The notes under the pieces: model-generated
What the model saw: only the letters and a program-made list of their open reading frames with translations
What the model was told of the DNA's origin: nothing
Databases searched by the model: none
Position numbers and translations under genes: made by a program
Shown: one piece after another, positions 16,411-25,591 of the stretch
Layout: each line of letters starts with the position of its first letter
Numbering within the stretch: the first letter of the stretch is position 1
Source: DASVTU01 sp036387415
Lineage (GTDB): Bacteria > Acidobacteriota > Blastocatellia > Pyrinomonadales > Pyrinomonadaceae
Direction of reading: 5' to 3'
Assembly: GCA_036387415.1 (NCBI GenBank)
Contig: DASVTU010000002.1
Coordinates: 1 to 64,000, forward strand
Length of the DNA: 64,000 nucleotides

Positions 16411-17532
16411 TCACCACTTCTCGCGCAGCACGTAATTTTTCGGCAACTCCCAGAGCAGCGCGCGGCGCGAATGACGCATGGAATCGTGTATGAAGCAGAC
16501 GTGTGTGCACCAGCAGGCGCGGCCTCCGTCGATGGCATGGAGTTCGGCCTGTCGCTCATGCGCCGACCAGAGCGCGCCGAAGTCGTAGTCGTAATCGGAA
16601 AGCGACGCAAACTTCTCGCGGAGTTCGCAAGCGCGCACGTCGCCGTTGTAGTCGATGACGGCGGTGGTGTCGCCCGCCGTGCATGGGAAAGGCCACGCGG
16701 TCGGGTGCGCGAAGTTGGAGAGTTGGGTGCGGTAGTGTGTGGTGATTGCGCCGACGTAGGCAATGTTTTTGACGAAACGCGTACTCGCGTCGTCGTCGGC
16801 AAACATCCTCTCGCCGTAGCGTTTGGTGAGCGCGGAGACTTTGGCATACATCTCCGGCAGCAGTTCGGGCGGCACATGCTTGATATGGTCGCCCGCCTTC
16901 GTCTCGCCGCGGATGATGTTGAAATACTGGCCGTCGAGACGAAAATTCTCCCAGAGGAACGCGGCGAGTTTTTCAATCTCCATGAAATTTTCGGCGCAGA
17001 CGACCGTGTTGACGTTGAGACGAAAGCGGTCTGTGTACTTCTCTTTGAGCGGATAGAGCGAGCGGATACAGTCGAGCGTCCGTTCCCAGTTGCCCGGAAC
17101 GCCGCGTATGCGGTCGTGCGTCGTGCCGTAGCCGTCGAGCGCGATGTTGAGATAGAGGTCTAGTTCGGCGTGCGCGCCGAGGGCGCGGTCAACAATGTCG
17201 TAGACGCGGCGTTTGATAAGGCCGTTGGTCGGGATGATGATGCGACGCACATTGTTGTTGAGAACAAAGGTGTCGATGATTTCCGATGCGTCGTGTCGGA
17301 GGGTTGGTTCGCCGCCGGAGAGCCAGAGGTCTGTGATGGCGGGCATGGTGCGCGAAGTTTTTTCAATCTGCTCGAAGGTCAAATCGCCGGGTAGGTTTAA
17401 TTCTTCGTGATAGAAGCAGGTTTCGCATTTGGCGTTGCAGCGCGAAGTGATGAAGAAGATGACCGTGCCGAGTTGTTTTTCGCGCGCCGTTGAACGTAGA
17501 AGTTGATAAAGCTGTGCGGCTTTATGAAGCAT
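16411..17532 (-). CDS. Radical SAM enzyme with a SPASM-like C-terminus
   Basis: A 373-aa enzyme with the CNAKCETC cluster motif (CxxxCxxC) near residue 33, then DLWLSGGEPTLR, the GGEP motif that binds SAM. The C-terminal third has further cysteines (PFPCTAGDTTAV, RACELREK, ACWCTHVCF) that could bind an auxiliary iron-sulfur cluster as in SPASM or twitch domains. Start ATG 17532 overlaps the end of the glycosyltransferase gene by 11 nt, so the two are coupled. Substrate unknown: such enzymes modify peptides, lipids or sugars. The gene order with a small Cys-rich secreted peptide is noted as a finding. Confidence 0.88.
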   Translation of the reverse strand: MLHKAAQLYQLLRSTAREKQLGTVIFFITSRCNAKCETCFYHEELNLPGDLTFEQIEKTSRTMPAITDLWLSGGEPTLRHDASEIIDTFVLNNNVRRIIIPTNGLIKRRVYDIVDRALGAHAELDLYLNIALDGYGTTHDRIRGVPGNWERTLDCIRSLYPLKEKYTDRFRLNVNTVVCAENFMEIEKLAAFLWENFRLDGQYFNIIRGETKAGDHIKHVPPELLPEMYAKVSALTKRYGERMFADDDASTRFVKNIAYVGAITTHYRTQLSNFAHPTAWPFPCTAGDTTAVIDYNGDVRACELREKFASLSDYDYDFGALWSAHERQAELHAIDGGRACWCTHVCFIHDSMRHSRRALLWELPKNYVLREKW

Positions 17533-18832
17533 GCGTGGTTTCTCGTTTGATTTCTGTTGCGGTGGCAGCAGCAGTAGTAGTGGCGACGGTCGCATCTTCC
17601 GGCGATTCTTCCGTGGAAACGCCGGAGATGATGACAGTTTCGTGCGGCGATTTCAATTCGTAAGTAATGCCGCGCCAGTCGATGCGTCGAGAGAGGAGCG
17701 CGGCGAAGGCGTTGTAGACGTAGAGCACGGACGCGAGCGGCCAGAGGAATAGATGCGCGGGCGCACCCGCGCGGAGTTGCGCGTGGGCGTCTTCGAGGAC
17801 GAGCGAGACGGCACGCAGTCGAAAAAACGCCTTCCACATGCCGAGCATGTAGATGAAGCACAGAAGCGCAAGCGGCCATTCGACGGAGAAGCCGAGCGCG
17901 GCGCGCGTCGCGGTGAGCGCAAGGCCACCGTAGAAGACGAGCGACCACGCGAGATTGGAGACGAGCACAATCGTCCAGAGATGCGGCGCATAGACGCGCG
18001 TGATTTTCAATTGCCGCGTAGTGAATTCGACGAGTTCGCGGAAGTTGCAATCTTCGTGTGAAGCGGTGAGACAGTCGGGCACGAAGTGAATCGGGAGTTT
18101 GGCACGCGCAAGAGCGCGTGTCATGGCGAAATCGTCGGAGAGCGCCCCACGCCATTCTTCGACGATACGGACGCGTTCAAACGTCTCGCGTCGAATCGCG
18201 GTCGAACCGCCCCAACAGAAGTTGCGATGACGATTCGCGCCGAGCGCGGAGGCGATAGAGGCGTTCCAGACGGCGCGGAGTTGCGAGGCGAAATTGCCGA
18301 CCACGGGCACGAACCAACGATAGCCGGTCGCCGCGCCGACGCCTTCGTCCGCGAGCGGCGCGACGAGAGAGCGGAGCCAGTCGGCGCGCGGTCGCGCATC
18401 CGTATCGACAAAGACGATAACTTCGCTCGCCGCGTCAATCTCTCGGACAGCGACAAGCAGGTTGTGCACCTTCTGTCCGCAGTCGCGCGCACGACCCGCC
18501 ACGACGAATCGCACCGCCGTCGCCACGTCGTTTCCCTGCTCGGTTTCGTTGCGCCACACTTCGCGCGCGACGGCGATGGCGGGGTCGTCCGCGCGGTCGG
18601 AGACGAAGATGAGTTCGTATCGCGGATAGTGTTGACGAAAGAGTGCGTGGAAGTTGGCGCGCAAGCCCTGGTCGAGTCCGCGACATGGCACGACGACCGA
18701 GGCTAGCGGCATGTAGAGCGGCCTCGGCGCGTCTATCTCGCGGCGGACGTAGGAGAGATAGCGCACGCCGCCGATGAGCGCGATGATGCTTTGCCAGATG
18801 ATAAGCGCGGCGAAGAGATAAAAGACCCACAT
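17522..18832 (-). CDS. Membrane glycosyltransferase family 2 (ceramide glucosyltransferase-like)
   Basis: A 436-aa GT2-type enzyme: N-terminal membrane helix (FYLFAALIIWQSIIALIGG), PLASVVVPCRG, VFVDTDARP (DxD), DDFAMTR and a TRQLKITR segment in the place of the QxxRW motif, then C-terminal membrane helices (VSNLAWSLVFYGGLAL, LALLCFIYMLGMW) and a Thr/Ala tail. The layout matches processive or ceramide-type glucosyltransferases, including the hopanoid-associated HpnI group. The start codon directly abuts the terminator-like hairpin of the preceding gene (TTTTTTATG), leaving no Shine-Dalgarno; translation may be leaderless or coupled. Sugar and acceptor unknown. Confidence 0.87.
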   Translation of the reverse strand: MWVFYLFAALIIWQSIIALIGGVRYLSYVRREIDAPRPLYMPLASVVVPCRGLDQGLRANFHALFRQHYPRYELIFVSDRADDPAIAVAREVWRNETEQGNDVATAVRFVVAGRARDCGQKVHNLLVAVREIDAASEVIVFVDTDARPRADWLRSLVAPLADEGVGAATGYRWFVPVVGNFASQLRAVWNASIASALGANRHRNFCWGGSTAIRRETFERVRIVEEWRGALSDDFAMTRALARAKLPIHFVPDCLTASHEDCNFRELVEFTTRQLKITRVYAPHLWTIVLVSNLAWSLVFYGGLALTATRAALGFSVEWPLALLCFIYMLGMWKAFFRLRAVSLVLEDAHAQLRAGAPAHLFLWPLASVLYVYNAFAALLSRRIDWRGITYELKSPHETVIISGVSTEESPEDATVATTTAAATATEIKRETTHAS

Positions 18833-18874
18833 AAAAAACCAGAGGCGATGCTCTCATGAGAACGTCGCCTCTGG
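18833..18874 (-). terminator. Terminator-like hairpin after the Cys-rich peptide gene
   Basis: CCAGAGGCGA (18839-18848) pairs with TCGCCTCTGG (18865-18874) and the inner bases extend the stem. On the minus strand it is followed by six T that run straight into the ATG of the glycosyltransferase gene at 18832. Confidence 0.85.
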
Positions 18875-18892
18875 CAAATCGGCAAATTTCAA

Positions 18893-19174
18893 TTAGTAGC
18901 GGCAGCGACGCAGGCAGTTGCGCAGACGTGCGCGACAGCGTGCAGCGTTGGGATTCACGATGCCCCTCATGCAGAGGCGATAGTCGCGATTGCATCTCGT
19001 ACGGCAGCGACTTGTGCGTTGCGTGTTGACTCTTCTGGTGGTCGTCGTGGTGGTAGTGGTTGACGTGTGGTTTTCGTGTTGGCTGGCCTGAACAGTTGGC
19101 ACGACAAAGGCCATCTGACTAACCAGCACCAGCGCGAGGATTGATAGGTTAAGGAAACTGTTTCTGGTTTTCAT
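18893..19174 (-). CDS. Small secreted Arg/Cys-rich peptide with a symmetric six-Cys motif
   Basis: A 93-aa precursor with a signal peptide (FLNLSILALVLVSQMAFVVPTVQA), a Thr-rich linker with eight consecutive Thr, and a very basic C-terminal 40 residues with six cysteines spaced C-x3-C-x6-C-x11-C-x6-C-x3-C. The spacing is mirror-symmetric, suggesting a disulfide-bonded helical hairpin. A strong Shine-Dalgarno (TTAAGGAGT) precedes the ATG. I do not recognise the family; possible roles include a cationic antimicrobial or envelope-binding peptide, or a substrate of the downstream enzymes. A terminator follows. Confidence 0.8.
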   Translation of the reverse strand: MKTRNSFLNLSILALVLVSQMAFVVPTVQASQHENHTSTTTTTTTTRRVNTQRTSRCRTRCNRDYRLCMRGIVNPNAARCRARLRNCLRRCRY

Positions 19175-19221
19175 GTTTTCTGACTCCTTAATCCTTCGTT
19201 GGGTTGTGCTCGGATGAGCGT

Positions 19222-20808
19222 TTATTTCAACGCCACCGCTCCGACCGCCGAGACGAGCGGGGCGAGCAACTTCTCTGCGATGTTAATCAACGGCTGCGGG
19301 TAAACGCCGATAAGGACGACTCCGACGACACACACGACGAGCGCGGTTTGAAGCGCGGGCGAGAGCGACAGAGGTCGTTCGTCCGTCGCGCGTTCGCCGA
19401 GATACATGGCGCGGATAAAACGCACGTAGTAATAGAACGATACGACCGTGTTAAGAGCCGCCCACGCCGTCAGCCAGTAGAACCACGTGCGACCATCGGC
19501 GTCGCCGCGTTGCAGGAGTCCGCCGAACAGAAACCACTTGCCGATGAAGCCGCCAGTGAGAGGCAATCCGCCGAGGCTGAGCATAAAAATCGCCATCATC
19601 AACGCCGTGCCCGGCGCTTTCTGGCCGAGTCCGTTCATGTCTTCCACTTCGTCACCGATGAGGCCGCGACGCCGCAGAGAGATAATCACGCCGAACGCGC
19701 CGATGTTCATGAAGACGTAGACGACGAGATAGATAAAGAGGCCGACGTAGCCGTACGTGTTTCCGGCAATCAATCCGAGCAGGAGATAACCCGCGTTCGA
19801 GATTGACGAATAGGCCAGTAGTCGCTTCGAGTTGGTCTGCGTCACGGCAGCCCAGTTGCCGACCAGAATCGTGACTGCCGCGACGAGCGCCAGCAGCGGT
19901 TCCCAGTTTGAGCGCAGGTCGCCGAGAGCCTCCGAGAAGATGCGCGCGTAGAGCGCGAAGCTCGCGGCTTTGGAACCCGTCGAAAGAAACGCTGTGACGG
20001 AAGTCGGCGCGCCCTCGTAGGCGTCCGGCGCCCACATGTGAAACGGCACGGCGGAAATCTTGAAGAATAGACCCGCCGCCAGAGCAATCATGCCGAGCAA
20101 CAACATCGGCCTCAACAGTGCACTGATGGGGTCAATCTCCGCACCTGGGGCGACGGCGGGCAGCGTCTCCCCGACGCTTCGCGCAATCTCGCCGAGATTG
20201 GTCGAACCCGCGATGCCGAACAGGAGCGACATCCCGTACAGAAGGATGCCCGACGAGAAGGCTCCGAGCAGAAAATATTTCATTCCCGCTTCGTTTGAAC
20301 GTCGTTCGCGTTTGGTGTAAGCGACGAGCACATAAAAGGTCAATGCCATCAACTCAAGGCTGATGTAGAGCACGATGAGGTCGTAACCGCAGGCGAGGAA
20401 CATCATCCCGACGGTGGCGAACAGGACGAGCGCATAGTATTCGCCGCGCTGTTCGCCTTCGATGTCGAGATAACGCATCGAGACGGCGATGGTCAGCGCG
20501 GCGGCGAGCAGGAAGATGAGTTTGAAGAGAATCGCAAAGCCGTCGATGCGTATCGTGTTATAGAAACCGCCGAGGGGCGTCGTGTCCGCTTGCGAAATGA
20601 ACGGCCAACCCAACACGACGAGCGACATGGTTGCCAACAGCAACCCGACGAGCGCGAAATAACCCGTCGCGCGGCCACGCTTGTACGGCAGCACCACTTC
20701 CATCACCAACACCACGCAGGCGCACACCGTCAAAATCAATTCCGGCGCAATCAACTGCAAATCGCGCACATTGAACAACTCGGTCGTCGATGCTTGAAGT
20801 AGAAACAT
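19222..20808 (-). CDS. nuoN: NADH-quinone oxidoreductase subunit N
   Basis: Antiporter-like membrane subunit of complex I. The 528-aa product has about 14 hydrophobic helices and family motifs: MRYLDIEGEQRGEYYALVLFATVGMMFLACG, ELMALTFYVLVAY (essential Glu), LFFKISAVPFHMWAPDAYEGAP and LSLGGLPLTGGFIGKW. ATG 20808 is chosen over TTG 20817. It is the last nuo gene on this strand; the next gene (six-Cys peptide) starts 47 nt downstream. nuoM is upstream across a family D repeat. Confidence 0.96.
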   Translation of the reverse strand: MFLLQASTTELFNVRDLQLIAPELILTVCACVVLVMEVVLPYKRGRATGYFALVGLLLATMSLVVLGWPFISQADTTPLGGFYNTIRIDGFAILFKLIFLLAAALTIAVSMRYLDIEGEQRGEYYALVLFATVGMMFLACGYDLIVLYISLELMALTFYVLVAYTKRERRSNEAGMKYFLLGAFSSGILLYGMSLLFGIAGSTNLGEIARSVGETLPAVAPGAEIDPISALLRPMLLLGMIALAAGLFFKISAVPFHMWAPDAYEGAPTSVTAFLSTGSKAASFALYARIFSEALGDLRSNWEPLLALVAAVTILVGNWAAVTQTNSKRLLAYSSISNAGYLLLGLIAGNTYGYVGLFIYLVVYVFMNIGAFGVIISLRRRGLIGDEVEDMNGLGQKAPGTALMMAIFMLSLGGLPLTGGFIGKWFLFGGLLQRGDADGRTWFYWLTAWAALNTVVSFYYYVRFIRAMYLGERATDERPLSLSPALQTALVVCVVGVVLIGVYPQPLINIAEKLLAPLVSAVGAVALK

Positions 20809-20816
20809 GATTCTCA

Positions 20817-20891
20817 AGAGGTCGGAGGTCAGAGGTTAGTTAAGAATAGTTTAGAATTTCATCGACTGCTTGTCTCTCGCCTCTGACCTCT
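20817..20891. repeat. Tandem-heptamer hairpin, family D (GGTCAGA), copy 1
   Basis: Left arm 20817-20838 (GGTCGGA GGTCAGA GGTTAG), right arm 20879-20891 (GCCTCTGACCTCT). It fills the nuoM-nuoN spacer; the right arm contains the TAG stop codon of nuoM (20892-20890). Confidence 0.8.
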
Positions 20892-22593
20892 ATTTTTCCA
20901 TTCTTTGCGCCGTCGCAGGTTGATTATTCGGCGTGCCGTTCACGGGATATTCCGGTCGCACGTGGCGGACGACGGCGTTGACAGGTTGCACGATGAAGTC
21001 CGTGAAGGGTTTCGGATAGACGCCAATCCAGAGCGACAGGATGACAAGCGGCAGCATGTAAGCCCACTCGCGTTTGTTCATGTCGCGCAGGTTTTCGTTC
21101 TTCGGGTTGTCGATATTGCCGAAGAACATGCGTTGATAGAGCCAGAGCATGTAGCCTGCGTTCAAAATTATTCCGAGCGCCGCCCACGCCGCCCACACCG
21201 GATTCGCCTCGAACGCGCCGCGCATCGCCAAGAATTCTGAGATGAAGACGCACAGGAGCGGCAGTCCGATGGCCGTCATCGCCATCGCCAGAAAGACGGT
21301 CGCGTAACCCGGCATGACGTGCGAGAGTCCGCCAAACTCCGAGACGTTGCGCGTGTGTCGTCGTTCATAAATGATGCCGACGAGCAAAAATAGCGCGCCC
21401 GAATAGATGCCGTGGTTAATCATGTGGAGCACCGCGCCGTTGATGCCGTTGGGGTTCAACGCGAAGAGTCCGAGCATGACGATGCCCATCGAAGAGACGG
21501 ACGAATAGGCGACCAACTTCTTCACGTCGCCGTCGCGTTTGACGACGAAATACATTGCCGCCAGCGCACCGTAGATGATGCCGATGATGGCGAGCACAAT
21601 CATCACGTTGCGGACGCCGAAGCCGCCGAAGTAGCTCTGGTCGGCGGAGGCCGCAGGAAACATCGGGAGGTTGAAACGGAAGAAGCCGTAGGTGCCGAGT
21701 TTGAGAAGAATCCCTGCGAGAATGACGGAGCCTGCGGTCGGGGCTTCGACGTGCGCGTCCGGCAGCCACGTGTGAAACGGCCACATCGGAACCTTAATCG
21801 CAAAGCCGAGCGCGAAGGCGAAGAACAGCAAGACTTGAAGCGTACCCATCGGCAAGACCGAACCCATCGCCTGCATGTAAAGAATATTGAAAGTGCCCGT
21901 GACTTTCGACGTGTCTGGATTCCTGAGCGTCGCATCCAGAGTATTGCTAACGAGTTGAAACGCCTGGTCGTTGCCCGCAAGGACGCGCATCGTCGCGTCT
22001 GTGATTTGGCTAGTGAGCGCGGTGTCTTGAGTTAGAAAGTACATCTTCAAGACGCCGAGCAGCATGACGACCGACCCGACAAGTGTGTAGAGGAAAAACT
22101 TAATCGCCGCGTAGAGACGCCGCTCGCCGCCCCAGATGCCGATGAGGAAATACATCGGGACGAGCGACACCTCGAAGAAGAGATAGAAGAGGAACAAATC
22201 CATCGCCGCGAAGACGCCGACCACCGCCGTCTGCAACAGCAGCAGCAAGACGTAATATTCCTTCTCGCGCTTCTCGATGTATTCCCAGGACGAGAGCGAC
22301 GCGATGATGCCGAGCAGCGTCGTCAGCATGATGAGCAGCACCGATACGCCGTCTGCGCCCATCTGGTATCGCGCGCCGATAATCGGAATCCACTGTGCGT
22401 CTTCGATGAACTGCATGCCGCCTACGGCGCGGTTATAGCCCAAGAGCGCCAGCGACACCAGAAACACCAGCCCGAACCAGGCGGTCGCAAACTTCTTAAT
22501 CGCTCCCGTCCGTTCCTTCTTGAAGAGCACAAGAATGATGATTGCGCCTATCGCCGGCAACCACGTGATGATAGAGAGAAGAGGAATTTTCAT
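20890..22593 (-). CDS. nuoM: NADH-quinone oxidoreductase subunit M
   Basis: Antiporter-like membrane subunit of complex I, 567 aa, about 14 helices. Motifs include FYLFFEVSLVPMYFLIGIWGG (conserved Glu), FAIKVPMWPFHTWLPDAHVEAPT (Lys and the transmembrane-helix-7/8 signature) and YSSVSSMGIVMLG. ATG 22593 follows the family A repeat. Its stop codon TAG lies inside the downstream family D repeat. Confidence 0.97.
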   Translation of the reverse strand: MKIPLLSIITWLPAIGAIIILVLFKKERTGAIKKFATAWFGLVFLVSLALLGYNRAVGGMQFIEDAQWIPIIGARYQMGADGVSVLLIMLTTLLGIIASLSSWEYIEKREKEYYVLLLLLQTAVVGVFAAMDLFLFYLFFEVSLVPMYFLIGIWGGERRLYAAIKFFLYTLVGSVVMLLGVLKMYFLTQDTALTSQITDATMRVLAGNDQAFQLVSNTLDATLRNPDTSKVTGTFNILYMQAMGSVLPMGTLQVLLFFAFALGFAIKVPMWPFHTWLPDAHVEAPTAGSVILAGILLKLGTYGFFRFNLPMFPAASADQSYFGGFGVRNVMIVLAIIGIIYGALAAMYFVVKRDGDVKKLVAYSSVSSMGIVMLGLFALNPNGINGAVLHMINHGIYSGALFLLVGIIYERRHTRNVSEFGGLSHVMPGYATVFLAMAMTAIGLPLLCVFISEFLAMRGAFEANPVWAAWAALGIILNAGYMLWLYQRMFFGNIDNPKNENLRDMNKREWAYMLPLVILSLWIGVYPKPFTDFIVQPVNAVVRHVRPEYPVNGTPNNQPATAQRMEK

Positions 22594-22605
22594 GGGAATC
22601 CAAAA

Positions 22606-22758
22606 CAGTAGACAGTAGACAGTAGTTAGTAGTCAGTAGAAAAGCATGGAGTTAGTTATGCACTAACTGTTATGCCAATTTGGTGTTCCAGTTGTCAGCG
22701 AGCCGCCGGAGTTGAACTGTCTTTCTACTGGCTGCTGACTACTGTCTACTGTCTACTG
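22606..22758. repeat. Tandem-heptamer hairpin, family A (CAGTAGN), copy 2
   Basis: Left arm 22606-22639 and right arm 22725-22758 are nearly perfect complements made of CAGTAGA/CAGTAGT units. The loop starts AAAAGCATG. It fills the nuoL-nuoM spacer. The nuoL stop codon TAG (22755-22753) is part of a CAGTAG unit. Confidence 0.9.
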
Positions 22759-25584
22759 AATCATGGCGAACACGCCGCGTACCGCCGTAAGCAAGTCTCT
22801 GCCGAAGAAGAGTGCGAAGGCGATGACGAGGCCGAACACCATAACGAGTGCGTAATTTGCCGTCAGTCCGGTCTGCGTCGCGCGAATCATTGGCGACATC
22901 AGATTTTTGATAAAACCCGCGATGGTATTGACCAATCCATCGACGATGTAGCGGTCGGCGTTGCCCGTCACGCGCGAGAGCGTGCGCGTCAGCCACGCCG
23001 TACCGTTGACCGCGCCGTCGAGCACTTTTGAATCAAACGAAAAGACGCCGCGCGCCGCGTCCATCGTGCGCCGCGTAAACAACGCGCCGTAAAGTTCGTC
23101 TATCCAATACTTGTTGAAGCTGGCGCGATAGAGCGGACGCAGGCGCGACGCCCACGCGTTCGCCATCTGCGGCCTCCACACATAGAACAGCAGACCGAGA
23201 AGAATTCCCAACGCCGCGACCGCGAGCGAAATCCCGATGAACAACCATTCCGCCGCGCCGTGGCTGCCGAGCGAGTGCTCCGCTGCATGTGCGAGATTGA
23301 AACCCGTGTCGCCGTATGGCGAATACGTCGCGCCCGTCTCAGTGGCGTGACCCGCGCCCGTTTCACTCTTGCCGCTCGCAGCATCGTGACCCGCGCCCGC
23401 TTCACTTCGCTCCGTCCCCGCCTGCGCCAGCAGCGTCGCATCGTTCGACGCGAGAAGCAGTTCGCTTCCAGACGATTGTGAATCTACATTGGCGTGTCTT
23501 GCGCTGCCTGCCGCAGTTTCACTCTCGCCTTTTTCCTGTCGCCCTTTCGCTTCGGCGTGCTCCTGCGCACCGCCCGCCGCGTGTTCTTTGCCGAACTGCC
23601 CTGTGGCGGGATTCCAGATGATGGGGTCGAGCCAGTTGACGATATGGACGCGCCCGCCGGGATGCTCGCTGCCCGTGATTGCATGAAACGCAGGGCCGAT
23701 GCCGACCAGACCGCCGACCACCGAAAGCGTCGCCAACACCGCCAGAGGAATCCACATCGACGGCGGCGATTCGTGCGGCACATGCGCGCCGTGTTGATGA
23801 CCATGAGCCTCGTCGTGGCCGTGCGCATCATGTATTGCATGTGCGACGGTGTGAGCTGTGCTGTGCGTCGCGTCGTCTGCGTGTGCGGAGTCGAGCGTGT
23901 GTGCGATGCCGACGTGTTCGCCCGGTTCGTGGTGCGGTCGGTCGCCTGCGGATTCGTTGCGCGCGTCGTGCGGTTTGGTCTGCTCGTCGTAGCCGTGCGC
24001 GTGCGCTTCGTCGGCTTGTCCGCCTGCCGTGACTTCGAGAAAACGTTCCTTGCCCCAGAAAGTCATGGCGACGAGGCGCGTCATGTAAAAGGCCGTGCAA
24101 GTGGCTGCGAGAGTGCCGACGAGCCAGAGCAACCAGCCATAGGGAATGTAGGTGGTCGAAGCGGCGTTCCAGAGGATTTCGTCTTTCGACCAGAAACCGC
24201 TAAAAGGGATGATGCCGCAAATCGCCAGCCATCCGGCGAGGAAGGTCATGTAGGTAATCGGCATGTACTTACGCAGGTTACCCATGCGTCGCATGTCCTG
24301 TTCGTGATGCATGCCGTGAATAACCGAGCCTGCGCCGAGAAACATCAAGCCCTTGAAGAAGGCGTGGGTCATGACGTGAAAGATGCCGATGACGAACGCG
24401 CCGACGCCGCACGCCAAAAACATAAAGCCGAGTTGTGAGACTGTCGAATAGGCTAAAACTTTCTTGATGTCGTTCTGCGTGATGCCGATGGTCGCGGCAA
24501 ATAGCGCGGTCGCTGCGCCGACAACGGCAACGACCAGCATCATCGTCTGCGAATGTTGGAAAAGGACGTTGGTGCGCGTCAACATGTAGAGACCCGCTGT
24601 GACCATCGTCGCCGCATGAATCAGAGCGGAGACGGGCGTGGGGCCTGCCATCGCGTCGGGCAGCCATACGAAAAGCGGAATCTGCGCCGACTTGCCAACC
24701 GCGCCGACGAACAGCCCTAACGCAATCCATGTAAGAATGCCCCATTCACCGATGAGTTCAATCGGATAAGCCCTCGCCTGTTCCATGACGGAGCGGTATT
24801 CGGTTGTGCCGAAGGTGGCGATGATAGCGGCGATGGCGAGCGCGAAACCGAAGTCGCCGATGCGGTTCGTGATGAAGGCTTTGCGTGACGCGTCGCCCGC
24901 CTCTTTGCGGTCGAAGTAGTAACCGATGAGCAAGTACGAACATAGCCCGACGCCTTCCCACCCGACGAACATCATCATGAAATTCGACCCCATGACGAGG
25001 ACGAGCATCGAGAACATAAAGAGGCCGAGGTAGGCGAAGAAGCGATAGAAACCGGGGTCGCCGTGCATGTAGCCGGTGGCGAAGATGAAGATGCAGAGGC
25101 CGACGCCCGTGATGATGAGAATGAAGACGGACGAGAGCGCGTCGAGTTGGTAGCTCCATTCGACGTTCAAGAGCGCGCCCACGCCGCGTCGTTCTTCAAC
25201 ATACGGCGCGCCGACGAGAACCGGTGAACCGGGCGGCAAACCTTGTTCGGCAGCCTGACGACGGGCTATTTCTTCCACGCCCGCCATCGATTCGATGTGC
25301 GCGCGTTCCTTAAGTCCATGCGTCAACTCGACCGCGCCGCCCGGAATCCACGTATAACCGAACGCCCCATCGTCGCTTGTCACGTAAGCCTTCGGCCAGA
25401 TTGGATGGTCACTGTAGCCGTAGGAATAGACGGCGGCGAGTCCGAGCAGAAACGCGAGCGCCACGGAACCGACGGCGATAGAGCCGATGAGCGTCTCCGA
25501 AAAACGAAACCGCCGTCCGAGCAGTCCGTTAATCGCTGCGCCCGCGAGCGGCAAGAGCGGAATGAGCCAGATGAGTCTGTGCAT
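22753..25584 (-). CDS. nuoL: NADH-quinone oxidoreductase subunit L with long His-rich insertions
   Basis: The distal antiporter-like subunit of complex I, with the lateral helix. The 943-aa length greatly exceeds the usual 600-700. The core is normal: FMMMFVGWEGVGLCSYLLIGYYF (essential Glu), KSAQIPLFVWLPDAMAGPTPVSALIHAATMVTAG and a C-terminal lateral-helix region. Two insertions are unusual: about residues 510-606 are extremely His/Asp/Ala-rich (many DAHGHDEAHGHQHG-like runs), and about 660-776 are Gly/Ala/Glu/Ser/His-rich with short repeats such as SETGAGH. Both fall between hydrophobic segments in the last third. The final Gln codon and stop come from the downstream family A arm. Confidence 0.96.
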   Translation of the reverse strand: MHRLIWLIPLLPLAGAAINGLLGRRFRFSETLIGSIAVGSVALAFLLGLAAVYSYGYSDHPIWPKAYVTSDDGAFGYTWIPGGAVELTHGLKERAHIESMAGVEEIARRQAAEQGLPPGSPVLVGAPYVEERRGVGALLNVEWSYQLDALSSVFILIITGVGLCIFIFATGYMHGDPGFYRFFAYLGLFMFSMLVLVMGSNFMMMFVGWEGVGLCSYLLIGYYFDRKEAGDASRKAFITNRIGDFGFALAIAAIIATFGTTEYRSVMEQARAYPIELIGEWGILTWIALGLFVGAVGKSAQIPLFVWLPDAMAGPTPVSALIHAATMVTAGLYMLTRTNVLFQHSQTMMLVVAVVGAATALFAATIGITQNDIKKVLAYSTVSQLGFMFLACGVGAFVIGIFHVMTHAFFKGLMFLGAGSVIHGMHHEQDMRRMGNLRKYMPITYMTFLAGWLAICGIIPFSGFWSKDEILWNAASTTYIPYGWLLWLVGTLAATCTAFYMTRLVAMTFWGKERFLEVTAGGQADEAHAHGYDEQTKPHDARNESAGDRPHHEPGEHVGIAHTLDSAHADDATHSTAHTVAHAIHDAHGHDEAHGHQHGAHVPHESPPSMWIPLAVLATLSVVGGLVGIGPAFHAITGSEHPGGRVHIVNWLDPIIWNPATGQFGKEHAAGGAQEHAEAKGRQEKGESETAAGSARHANVDSQSSGSELLLASNDATLLAQAGTERSEAGAGHDAASGKSETGAGHATETGATYSPYGDTGFNLAHAAEHSLGSHGAAEWLFIGISLAVAALGILLGLLFYVWRPQMANAWASRLRPLYRASFNKYWIDELYGALFTRRTMDAARGVFSFDSKVLDGAVNGTAWLTRTLSRVTGNADRYIVDGLVNTIAGFIKNLMSPMIRATQTGLTANYALVMVFGLVIAFALFFGRDLLTAVRGVFAMIQ

Positions 25585-25591
25585 AGGATTC

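Noticed and set aside
22606..22758. Tandem CAGTAG arrays as a CRISPR array
   Set aside because: Units are 7 nt without unique spacers, the two arms are inverted, and no cas gene is present.
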